From positions 1 to 64,000 of the forward strand of contig NW_027473512.1 of NCBI RefSeq assembly GCF_050947335.1: 64,000 nt of DNA. Direction: 5' to 3'. Position numbers and translations under genes: made by a program. This DNA is from Megachile rotundata (Eukaryota; Arthropoda; Insecta; Hymenoptera; Megachilidae). Shown piece by piece: positions 1 through 12,599 of the stretch (positions are counted from its first letter, which is position 1; every line of letters starts with the position of its first letter). The notes beneath the pieces were generated by a model. It was given only the letters and a program-made list of their open reading frames with translations. It did not search any database and had not been told where the DNA came from.

Positions 1-3000
1 TAAGAGTAATAAGTATAGTAAATGTCGTGCTATCGATCATATCTGCATAATATGGTTAATAATATGAGTTAGATTGATAATAGTGAGTGTAATAAGTATA
101 GTAATTGTCGTTCTATCGATCATATTAGCATAATATGGCTAATAATATGAGTTAGGCTAATAATAATGAGAGTAATAAGTATAGTAATTGTGGTTCTGTC
201 GATCATATAAGCATAATATGACTAATAATATGAATTACATTGATAATAATAAGAGAAATGAATATAGTAATTGTCGTTCTATCGATCATATAAGCATAAT
301 ATGGCTAATAATATGAGTTAGATTGATAATAATAAGAGAAGTGAGTATAGTCATTGTCGTTCGATCGATCATATAAGCATAATATGGCTAATGATATGAG
401 TTAAATTGATAATAATAAGAGTAATAGGTATAATAATTATCGTTCTACCGATCATATAAGCATAATATGGCTTATAATATGAGTTAGATTGATAATAATA
501 AGAGTAATAAGTATAGTAATTTTCGTCCTATCGATCATATAAGCATAATATGGCTAACAATATGAGTTAGATTGATAATAATAAGAGTAATGAGTATAGT
601 AATTGTCGTTCTATCGATTATATAAGCATAATATGGCTAATATTATGAGTTAGATTGATATTAATAAGAGTATTGAGTATACTAATTGTAGTTCTATCGA
701 TCATATCTGCATAATATGGTTAATAATATGAGTTAGATTGATAACAATAAGAGTAATAAGTATAGTAAATGTCGTGCTATCGATCATATCTGCATAATAT
801 GGTTAATAATATGAGTTAGATTCATAATAATAAGAGTAATAAGTATAGTAATTGTCGTTCTATCGATCATATGTGCATAATATGGTTAATGATATGAGTT
901 AGATTGATAACAGTCAGTGTAATAAGTATAGTAATTGTCGTTCTGTCGATCTCATAAGCATAATATGGCTAATAATCTGAGTTAGATTGATAATAGTAAG
1001 AGTAATAAGTGTAGTAAATGTCGTGCTATCGATCATATCTGCATAATATGGTTAATAATATGAGTTAGATTGATAATAGTGAGTGTAATAAGTATAGTAA
1101 TTGTCGTTGTATCGATCATATTAGCATAATATGGCTTATAATATGAGTTAGGCTGATAATAATAAGAGTAATGAGTATAGTAATTGTCGTTCTATCGATC
1201 ATATATGCATAATATGGCTAATAATATGAGTTAGATTGATAATAATAAGAGTAAGGAGTATACTAATTGTAGTTCTATCGATCATGTCTGCATAATATGG
1301 TTAATAATATGAGTTAGATTGATAACAATAAGAGTAATAAGTATAGTAAATGTCGTGCTATCGATCATATCTGCATAGTATGGTTAATAATATGAGTTAG
1401 ATTGATAATAGTGAGTGTACTGAGTATAGTAATTGTCGTTCTATCGATCATATTAGCATAATATGGCTAATAATATGAGTTAGGCTGATAATAATGAGAG
1501 TAATAAGTATAGTAATTGTCGTTCTGTCGATCATATAAGCATAATATGGCTAATAATATGAACTAGATTGATAATAATAAGAGTAATGAGTACAGTAATT
1601 GTCGTTCTATCGTTCATATAAGCATAATATGGCTAATAATATGAGTTAGATTGATAATAGTGAGTGTAATAAGTATAGTAATTGTCGTTCTATCGATCAT
1701 ATTAGCATAATATGGTTAATAATATGAGCTAGATTGATAATAACAAGAGTAATAGGTATAGTAAATGTCGTGCTATCGATCATATCTGCATAATATGGTT
1801 AATAATATGAGTTAGATTGATAATAATAAGAGTAGTAAGTGTAGTAAATGTCGTTCTATCGATCACATAAGCATAATATGGCTAATAATATGAGTTAGAT
1901 TGATAATAATAAGAGCAATGAGTATAGTAATTGTCGTTCTATTGATCATATTTGCATAATGTGGTTAATAATATGAGTTAGATTGATAACAGTGAGTGTA
2001 ATAAGTATAGTAATTGTCTTTCTATCGATCATATAAGCATAATGTGGCTAATAATATGAGTTAGATTGATAATAATAAGAGAAATGAATATAATAATTGT
2101 CGTTCTATCGATCATATAACCATAATATGGCTAATAATATGAGTTAGATTGATAATAATAAGAGTAGTAAGTGTAGTAAATGTCGTGCTATCGATCATAT
2201 CTGCATAATATGGTTAATAATATGAGTTAGATTGTTAATAGTGAGTGTCATAAGTATAGTAATTGTCGTTCTATCGATCACATAAGCATAATATGGCTAA
2301 TAATATGAGTTAGATTGATAATAGTGAGTGTAATAAGTATAGTAATTGTCGTTCTATCGATCATATTAGCATAATATGGCTTATAATATGAGTTAGGCTG
2401 ATAATAATGAGAGTAATAAGTATAGTAATTGTCGTTCTGTCGATCATATAAGCATAATATGACTAATAATATGAATTAGATTGATAATAATAAGAGAAAT
2501 GAATATAGTAATTGTCGTTCTATCGATCATATAAGCATAATATGGCTAATAATATGAGTTAGATTGATAATAATAAGAGAAATGAATATAGTAATTGTCG
2601 TTCTATCGATCATATAAGCATAATATGGTTAATAATATGAGTTAGATTGATAATAATAAGAGTAATGAGTATACTAATTGTAGTTCTATCGATCATATCT
2701 GCATAATATGGTTAATAATATGAGTTAGATTCATAATAATAAGAGTAATAAGTATAGTAACTGTCGTTCTATCGACCATATGTGCATAATATGGTTAATA
2801 ATATGAGTTAGATTGATAACAGTGAGTGTAATAAGTATAGTAATTGTCGTTCTGTCGATCACATAAGCATAATATGGCTAATAATCTGAGTTAGATTGAT
2901 AATAGTAAGAGTAATAAGTGTAGTAAATGTCGTGCTATCGATCATATCTGCATAATATGGTTAATAATATGAGTTAGATTCATAATAATAAGAGAAATAA

Positions 3001-3569
3001 GTATAGTAATTGTCGTTCTATCGATCACATAAGCATAATATGGCTAATAATATGAGTTAGATTGATAATAATAAAAGAAATGAGTATAGTAATTGTCTTT
3101 CTATCGATCATATCTGCATAATATGGTTAATAATGTGAGTTAGATTGATAATAGTGAGTGTAATAAGTATAGTAATTGTAGTTCTATCGATCATATTAGC
3201 ATAATATGGCTTATAATATGAGTTAGGCTGATAATAATAAGAGTAATGAGTATAGTCATTGTCGTTCTATCGATCATATTTGCATAATGTGGTTAATAAT
3301 ATGAGTTAGATTGATAACAGTGAGTGTAATAAGTATAGTAATTATCTTTCTATCGATCATATAAGCATAATATGGCTAATAATATGAGTTAGATTGATAA
3401 TAATAAGAGAAATGAATATAGTAATTGTCGTTCTATCGATCATATAAGCATAATATGGTTAATAATATGAGTTAGATTGATAATAATAAGAGTAAGGAGT
3501 ATACTAATTGTAGTTCTATCGATCATGTCTGCATAATATGGTTAATAATATGAGTTAGATTGATAACAA
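1..3569. repeat. HOR copy A1 (43 units, 3,569 bp)
   Basis: The sequence at position 1 reappears at 3570, an offset of exactly 43 x 83 bp, and the marker TTCGATCGATCAT at 361 reappears at 3930 with the same offset. Position 1 is only where the window was cut, so the copy has no natural start there. A1 contains a three-unit stretch (about 790-1038) and a seven-unit stretch (about 2,305-2,890) that copy A2 lacks. Confidence 0.85.
31..113 (+). repeat. First complete 83-bp satellite unit (reference for unit anatomy)
   Basis: Taking the unit to begin at TATCGATCAT, it has these parts in order: a CGAT box (bases 1-10); a short slot of varied bases; the conserved core GCATAATATGG (about 15-25); a TTAATAATATGAGTTAGATT segment (about 26-45); a triplet-like tract rich in GAT, AAT, AAG and AGT (about 46-75); and TTGTCGTTC, which leads into the next unit. 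The two bases before GCATAATATGG define common types: AA, CT, TA, TT, GT and AT. The consensus I built by eye has 34 A, 29 T, 14 G and 6 C. The choice of start base is arbitrary because the array is continuous. Confidence 0.93.
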
Positions 3570-6312
3570 TAAGAGTAATAAGTATAGTAAATGTCGTGCT
3601 ATCGATCATATCTGCATAATATGGTTAATAATATGAGTTAGATTGATAATAGTGAGTGTAATAAGTATAGTAATTGTCGTTCTATCGATCATATTAGCAT
3701 AATATGGCTAATAATATGAGTTAGGCTAATAATAATGAGAGTAATAAGTATAGTAATTGTCGTTCTGTCGATCATATAAGCATAATATGACTAATAATAT
3801 GAATTAGATTGATAATAATAAGAGAAATGAATATAGTAATTGTCGTTCTATCGATCATATAAGCATAATATGGCTAATAATATGAGTTAGATTGATAATA
3901 ATAAGAGAAGTGAGTATAGTCATTGTCGTTCGATCGATCATATAAGCATAATATGGCTAATGATATGAGTTAAATTGATAATAATAAGAGTAATAGGTAT
4001 AATAATTATCGTTCTACCGATCATATAAGCATAATATGGCTTATAATATGAGTTAGATTGATAATAATAAGAGTAATAAGTATAGTAATTTTCGTCCTAT
4101 CGATCATATAAGCATAATATGGCTAACAATATGAGTTAGATTGATAATAATAAGAGTAATGAGTATAGTAATTGTCGTTCTATCGATTATATAAGCATAA
4201 TATGGCTAATATTATGAGTTAGATTGATATTAATAAGAGTATTGAGTATACTAATTGTAGTTCTATCGATCATATCTGCATAATATGGTTAATAATATGA
4301 GTTAGATTGATAAACAATAAGAGTAATAAGTATAGTAAATGTCGTGCTATCGATCATATCTGCATAATATGGTTAATAATATGAGTTAGATTGATAATAG
4401 TGAGTGTAATAAGTATAGTAATTGTCGTTGTATCGATCATATTAGCATAATATGGCTTATAATATGAGTTAGGCTGATAATAATAAGAGTAATGAGTATA
4501 GTAATTGTCGTTCTATCGATCATATATGCATAATATGGCTAATAATATGAGTTAGATTGATAATAATAAGAGTAAGGAGTATACTAATTGTAGTTCTATC
4601 GATCATGTCTGCATAATATGGTTAATAATATGAGTTAGATTGATAACAATAAGAGTAATAAGTATAGTAAATGTCGTGCTATCGATCATATCTGCATAGT
4701 ATGGTTAATAATATGAGTTAGATTGATAATAGTGAGTGTACTGAGTATAGTAATTGTCGTTCTATCGATCATATTAGCATAATATGGCTAATAATATGAG
4801 TTAGGCTGATAATAATGAGAGTAATAAGTATAGTAATTGTCGTTCTGTCGATCATATAAGCATAATATGGCTAATAATATGAACTAGATTGATAATAATA
4901 AGAGTAATGAGTACAGTAATTGTCGTTCTACTCGTTCATATAAGCATAATATGGCTAATAATATGAGTTAGATTGATAATAGTGAGTGTAATAAGTATAG
5001 TAATTGTCGTTCTATCGATCATATTAGCATAATATGGTTAATAATATGAGCCTAGATTGATAATAACAAGAGTAATAGGTATAGTAAATGTCGTGCTATC
5101 GATCATATCTGCATAATATGGTTAATAATATGAGTTAGATTGATAATAATAAGAGTAGTAAGTGTAGTAAATGTCGTTCTATCGATCACATAAGCATAAT
5201 ATGGCTAATAATATGAGTTAGATTGATAATAATAAGAGCAATGAGTATAGTAATTGTCGTTCTATCGATCATATTTGCATAATGTGGTTAATAATATGAG
5301 TTAGATTGATAACAGTGAGTGTAATAAGTATAGTAATTGTCTTTCTATCGATCATATAAGCATAATGTGGCTAATAATATGAGTTAGATTGATAATAATA
5401 AGAGAAATGAATATAATAATTGTCGTTCTATCGATCATATAACCATAATATGGCTAATAATATGAGTTAGATTGATAATAATAAGAGTAGTAAGTGTAGT
5501 AAATGTCGTGCTATCGATCATATCTGCATAATATGGTTAATAATATAAGTTAGATTGTTAATAGTGAGTGTCATAAGTATAGTAATTGTCGTTCTATCGA
5601 TCACATAAGCATAATATGGCTAATAATATGAGTTAGATTGATAATAGTAAGAGTAATAAGTGTAGTAAATGTCGTGCTATCGATCATATCTGCATAATAT
5701 GGTTAATAATATGAGTTAGATTCATAATAATAAGAGAAATAAGTATAGTAATTGTCGTTCTATCGATCACATAAGCATAATATGGCTAATAATATGAGTT
5801 AGATTGATAATAATAAAAGAAATGAGTATAGTAATTGTCTTTTCTATCGATCATATCTGCATAATATGGTTAATAATGTGAGTTAGATTGATAATAGTGA
5901 GTGTAATAAGTATAGTAATTGTAGTTCTATCGATCATATTAGCATAATATGGCTTATAATATGAGTTAGGCTGATAATAATAAGAGTAATGAGTATAGTC
6001 ATTGTCGTTCTATCGATCATATTTGCATAATGTGGTTAATAATATGAGTTAGATTGATAACAGTGAGTGTAATAAGTATAGTAATTATCTTTCTATCGAT
6101 CATATAAGCATAATAAGGCTAATAATATGAGTTAGATTGATAATAATAAGAGAAATGAATATAGTAATTGTCGTTCTATCGATCATATAAGCATAATATG
6201 GTTAATAATATGAGTTAGATTGATAATAATAAGAGTAAGGAGTATACTAATTGTAGTTCTATCGATCATGTCTGCATAATATGGTTAATAATATGAGTTA
6301 GATTGATAACAA
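3570..6312. repeat. HOR copy A2 (33 units; ten units shorter than A1)
   Basis: It follows A1 in the same order of unit types but lacks two blocks. After the offset of 3569, matching resumes 249 bp short (three units missing, at about 4,350) and later a further 581 bp short (seven units missing, at about 5,630). The losses are whole units, so register is kept. The copy also carries four private single-base insertions, near 4313 (extra A), 4931 (extra C), 5051 (extra C) and 5840 (extra T). Together these explain its length of 33 x 83 + 4 bp. Confidence 0.83.
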
Positions 6313-8719
6313 TAAGAGTAATAAGTATAGTAAATGTCGTGCTATCGATCATATCTGCATAATATGGTTAATAATATGAGTTAGATTGATAATAGTGAGT
6401 GTAATAAGTATAGTAATTGTCGTTCTATCGATCATATTAGCATAATATGGCTAATAATATGAGTTAGGCTAATAATAATGAGAGTAATAAGTATAGTAAT
6501 TGTCGTTCTGTCGATCATATAAGCATAATATGACTAATAATATGAATTAGATTGATAATAATAAGAGAAATGAATATAGTAATTGTCGTTCTATCGATCA
6601 TATAAGCATAATATGGCTAATAATATGAGTTAGATTGATAATAATAAGAGAAGTGAGTATAGTCATTGTCGTTCGATCGATCATATAAGCATAATATGGC
6701 TAATGATATGAGTTAAATTGATAATAATAAGAGTAATAGGTATAATAATTATCGTTCTACCGATCATATAAGCATAATATGGCTTATAATATGAGTTAGA
6801 TTGATAATAATAAGAGTAATAAGTATAGTAATTTTCGTCCTATCGATCATATAAGCATAATATGGCTAACAATATGAGTTAGATTGATAATAATAAGAGT
6901 AATGAGTATAGTAATTGTCGTTCTATCGACTATATAAGCATAATATGGCTAATATTATGAGTTAGATTGATATTAATAAGAGTATTGAGTATACTAATTG
7001 TAGTTCTATCGATCATATCTGCATAATATGGTTAATAATATGAGTTAGATTGATAACAATAAGAGTAATAAGTATAGTAAATGTCGTGCTATCGATCATA
7101 TCTGCATAATATGGTTAATAATATGAGTTAGATTCATAATAATAAGAGTAATAAGTATAGTAATTGTCGTTCTATCGATCATATGTGCATAATATGGTTA
7201 ATGATATGAGTTAGATTGATAACAGTCAGTGTAATAAGTATAGTAATTGTCGTTCTGTCGATCTCATAAGCATAATATGGCTAATAATCTGAGTTAGATT
7301 GATAATAGTAAGAGTAATAAGTGTAGTAAATGTCGTGCTATCGATCATATCTGCATAATATGGTTAATAATATGAGTTAGATTGATAATAGTGAGTGTAA
7401 TAAGTATAGTAATTGTCGTTGTATCGATCATATTAGCATAATATGGCTTATAATATGAGTTAGGCTGATAATAATAAGAGTAATGAGTATAGTAATTGTC
7501 GTTCTATCGATCATATATGCATAATATGGCTAATAATATGAGTTAGATTGATAATAATAAGAGTAAGGAGTATACTAATTGTAGTTCTATCGATCATGTC
7601 TGCATAATATGGTTAATAATATGAGTTAGATTGATAACAATAAGAGTAATAAGTATAGTAAATGTCGTGCTATCGATCATATCTGCATAGTATGGTTAAT
7701 AATATGAGTTAGATTGATAATAGTGAGTGTACTGAGTATAGTAATTGTCGTTCTATCGATCATATTAGCATAATATGGCTAATAATATGAGTTAGGCTGA
7801 TAATAATGAGAGTAATAAGTATAGTAATTGTCGTTCTGTCGATCATATAAGCATAATATGGCTAATAATATGAACTAGATTGATAATAATAAGAGTAATG
7901 AGTACAGTAATTGTCGTTCTATCGTTCATATAAGCATAATATGGCTAATAATATGAGTTAGATTGATAATAGTGAGTGTAATAAGTATAGTAATTGTCGT
8001 TCTATCGATCATATTAGCATAATATGGTTAATAATATGAGCTAGATTGATAATAACAAGAGTAATAGGTATAGTAAATGTCGTGCTATCGATCATATCTG
8101 CATAATATGGTTAATAATATGAGTTAGATTGATAATAATAAGAGTAGTAAGTGTAGTAAATGTCGTTCTATCGATCACATAAGCATAATATGGCTAATAA
8201 TATGAGTTAGATTGATAATAATAAGAGCAATGAGTATAGTAATTGTCGTTCTATCGATCATATTTGCATAATGTGGTTAATAATATGAGTTAGATTGATA
8301 ACAGTGAGTGTAATAAGTATAGTAATTGTCTTTCTATCGATCATATAAGCATAATGTGGCTAATAATATGAGTTAGATTGATAATAATAAGAGAAATGAA
8401 TATAATAATTGTCGTTCTATCGATCATATAACCATAATATGGCTAATAATATGAGTTAGATTGATAATAATAAGAGTAGTAAGTGTAGTAAATGTCGTGC
8501 TATCGATCATATCTGCATAATATGGTTAATAATATGAGTTAGATTGTTAATAGTGAGTGTCATAAGTATAGTAATTGTCGTTCTATCGATCACATAAGCA
8601 TAATATGGCTAATAATATGAGTTAGATTGATAATAGTGAGTGTAATAAGTATAGTAATTGTCGTTCTATCGATCATATTAGCATAATATGGCTTATAATA
8701 TGAGTTAGGCTGATAATAA
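6313..8719. repeat. HOR copy A3, matching A1 positions 1-2,407
   Basis: The order of unit types repeats that of A1 at an offset of 6312 bp, including the three-unit stretch missing from A2 (here with the CGATCTCATAAGC marker at 7259). The A1 match stops at about 8,720, where A1 has a unit ending in AATGAGAGTAATAAG and this copy passes into an 82-bp unit type. A3 has the three units, so A2 lost them or received a shorter segment; A2 is not the parent of A3 here. Confidence 0.8.
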
Positions 8720-9824
8720 TAAGAGTAATGAGTATAGTATTGTCGTTGTATCGATCATATTTGCATAATGTGGTTAATAATATGAGTTAGATTGATAACA
8801 GTGAGTGTAATAAGTATAGTAATTGTCTTTCTATCGAACATATAAGCATAATATGGCTAATAATATGGGTTAGATTGATAATAATAAGAGAAATGAATAT
8901 AGTAATTGTCGTTCTATCGATCATATAAGCATAATATGGCTAATAATATGAGTTAGATTGATAATAATAAGAGTAAGGAGTATACTAATTGTAGTTCTAT
9001 CGATCATGTCTGCATAATATGGTTAATAATATGAGTTAGATTGATAACAGTGAGTGTAATAAGTATAGTAATTGTCTTTCTATCGATCATATAAGCATAA
9101 TGTGGCTAATAATATGAGTTAGATTGATAATAATAAGAGAAATGAATATAATAATTGTCGTTCTATCGATCATATAACCATAATATGGCTAATAATATGA
9201 GTTAGATTGATAATAATAAGAGTAGTAAGTGTAGTAAATGTCGTGCTATCGATCATATCTGCATAATATGGTTAATAATATGAGTTAGATTGTTAATAGT
9301 GAGTGTAATAAGTATAGTAATTGTCGTTCTATCGATCACATAAGCATAATATGGCTAATAATATGAGTTAGATTGATAATAGTGAGTGTAATAAGTATAG
9401 TAATTGTCGTTCTATCGATCATATTAGCATAATATGGCTTATAATATGAGTTAGGCTGATAATAATAAGAGTAATGAGTATAGTATTGTCGTTGTATCGA
9501 TCATATTTGCATAATGTGGTTAATAATATGAGTTAGATTGATAACAGTGAGTGTAATAAGTATAGTAATTGTCGTTCTGTCGATCACATAAGCATAATAT
9601 GGCTAATAATCTGAGTTAGATTGATAATAGTAAGAGTAATAAGTGTAGTAAATGTCGTGCTATCGATCATATCTGCATAATATGGTTAATAATATGAGTT
9701 AGATTCATAATAATAAGAGAAATAAGTATAGTAATTGTCGTTCTATCGATCACATAAGCATAATATGGCTAATAATATGAGTTAGATTGATAATAATAAG
9801 AGAAGTGAGTATAGTCATTGTCGT
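8720..9824. repeat. Block with paired 82-bp units, joined to a truncated HOR
   Basis: Two copies of an 82-bp unit type (GAGTATAGTATTGTCGTTG, one base shorter than GTATAGTAATTGTC) lie 746 bp apart, at 8735 and 9481; 746 is 9 x 83 - 1. The block then joins a unit containing GAGAAGTGAGTATAGTC just before the marker at 9825. The left neighbour of that marker differs from A1 to A3, so a junction between HOR types lies at about 9,780. The whole block recurs 3,982 bp downstream, with its first 82-bp unit at 12717. Confidence 0.75.
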
Positions 9825-10710
9825 TCGATCGATCATATAAGCATAATATGGCTAATGATATGAGTTAAATTGATAATAATAAGAGTAATAGGTATAATAA
9901 TTATCGTTCTACCGATCATATAAGCATAATATGGCTTATAATATGAGTTAGATTGATAATAATAAGAGTAATAAGTATAGTAATTTTCGTCCTATCGATC
10001 ATATAAGCATAATATGGCTAACAATATGAGTTAGATTGATAATAATAAGAGTAATGAGTATAGTAATTGTCGTTCTATCGATTATATAAGCATAATATGG
10101 CTAATATTATGAGTTAGATTGATATTAATAAGAGTATTGAGTATACTAATTGTAGTTCTATCGATCATATCTGCATAATATGGTTAATAATATGAGTTAG
10201 ATTGATAACAATAAGAGTAATAAGTATAGTAAATGTCGTGCTATCGATCATATCTGCATAATATGGTTAATAATATGAGTTAGATTCATAATAATAAGAG
10301 TAATAAGTATAGTAATTGTCGTTCTATCGATCATATGTGCATAATATGGTTAATGATATGAGTTAGATTGATAACAGTCAGTGTAATAAGTATAGTAATT
10401 GTCGTTCTGTCGATCTCATAAGCATAATATGGCTAATAATCTGAGTTAGATTGATAATAGTAAGAGTAATAAGTGTAGTAAATGTCGTGCTATCGATCAT
10501 ATCTGCATAATATGGTTAATAATATGAGTTAGATTGATAATAGTGAGTGTAATAAGTATAGTAATTGTCGTTGTATCGATCATATTAGCATAATATGGCT
10601 TATAATATGAGTTAGGCTGATAATAATAAGAGTAATGAGTATAGTAATTGTCGTTCTATCGATCATATATGCATAATATGGCTAATAATATGAGTTAGAT
10701 TGATAATAAT

Positions 10711-11540
10711 AAGAGTAAGGAGTATACTAATTGTAGTTCTATCGATCATGTCTGCATAATATGGTTAATAATATGAGTTAGATTGATAACAATAAGAGTA
10801 ATAAGTATAGTAAATGTCGTGCTATCGATCATATCTGCATAGTATGGTTAATAATATGAGTTAGATTGATAATAGTGAGTGTACTGAGTATAGTAATTGT
10901 CGTTCTATCGATCATATTAGCATAATATGGCTAATAATATGAGTTAGGCTGATAATAATGAGAGTAATAAGTATAGTAATTGTCGTTCTGTCGATCATAT
11001 AAGCATAATATGGCTAATAATATGAACTAGATTGATAATAATAAGAGTAATGAGTACAGTAATTGTCGTTCTATCGTTCATATAAGCATAATATGGCTAA
11101 TAATATGAGTTAGATTGATAATAGTGAGTGTAATAAGTATAGTAATTGTCGTTCTATCGATCATATTAGCATAATATGGTTAATAATATGAGCTAGATTG
11201 ATAATAACAAGAGTAATAGGTATAGTAAATGTCGTGCTATCGATCATATCTGCATAATATGGTTAATAATATGAGTTAGATTGATAATAATAAGAGTAGT
11301 AAGTGTAGTAAATGTCGTTCTATCGATCACATAAGCATAATATGGCTAATAATATGAGTTAGATTGATAATAATAAGAGCAATGAGTATAGTAATTGTCG
11401 TTCTATCGATCATATTTGCATAATGTGGTTAATAATATGAGTTAGATTGATAACAGTGAGTGTAATAAGTATAGTAATTGTCTTTCTATCGATCATATAA
11501 GCATAATGTGGCTAATAATATGAGTTAGATTGATAATAAT
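10711..11540. repeat. Ten-unit segment, first copy of an 830-bp tandem duplication
   Basis: The segment begins at AAGAGTAAGGAGTATACTAA and is followed directly by a second copy at 11541. I compared the two copies stretch by stretch and saw no base difference. It accounts for the length step between neighbouring HOR copies: 38 units at 7259-10411, against 48 units at 10411-14393. Confidence 0.85.
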
Positions 11541-12370
11541 AAGAGTAAGGAGTATACTAATTGTAGTTCTATCGATCATGTCTGCATAATATGGTTAATA
11601 ATATGAGTTAGATTGATAACAATAAGAGTAATAAGTATAGTAAATGTCGTGCTATCGATCATATCTGCATAGTATGGTTAATAATATGAGTTAGATTGAT
11701 AATAGTGAGTGTACTGAGTATAGTAATTGTCGTTCTATCGATCATATTAGCATAATATGGCTAATAATATGAGTTAGGCTGATAATAATGAGAGTAATAA
11801 GTATAGTAATTGTCGTTCTGTCGATCATATAAGCATAATATGGCTAATAATATGAACTAGATTGATAATAATAAGAGTAATGAGTACAGTAATTGTCGTT
11901 CTATCGTTCATATAAGCATAATATGGCTAATAATATGAGTTAGATTGATAATAGTGAGTGTAATAAGTATAGTAATTGTCGTTCTATCGATCATATTAGC
12001 ATAATATGGTTAATAATATGAGCTAGATTGATAATAACAAGAGTAATAGGTATAGTAAATGTCGTGCTATCGATCATATCTGCATAATATGGTTAATAAT
12101 ATGAGTTAGATTGATAATAATAAGAGTAGTAAGTGTAGTAAATGTCGTTCTATCGATCACATAAGCATAATATGGCTAATAATATGAGTTAGATTGATAA
12201 TAATAAGAGCAATGAGTATAGTAATTGTCGTTCTATCGATCATATTTGCATAATGTGGTTAATAATATGAGTTAGATTGATAACAGTGAGTGTAATAAGT
12301 ATAGTAATTGTCTTTCTATCGATCATATAAGCATAATGTGGCTAATAATATGAGTTAGATTGATAATAAT
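11541..12370. repeat. Second copy of the 830-bp tandem duplication
   Basis: This repeats 10,711-11,540 without a visible difference and then continues into the sequence that normally follows that segment elsewhere, an AGAGAAATGAATATAATAATT unit as at 8,392. The unique join is at 11540/11541, where a CATAATGTGGC unit runs directly into the AAGAGTAAGG unit. This identifies the inserted copy as a simple in-register tandem duplication. Confidence 0.84.
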
Positions 12371-12599
12371 AAGAGAAATGAATATAATAATTGTCGTTCT
12401 ATCGATCATATAACCATAATATGGCTAATAATATGAGTTAGATTGATAATAATAAGAGTAGTAAGTGTAGTAAATGTCGTGCTATCGATCATATCTGCAT
12501 AATATGGTTAATAATATGAGTTAGATTGTTAATAGTGAGTGTCATAAGTATAGTAATTGTCGTTCTATCGATCACATAAGCATAATATGGCTAATAATA

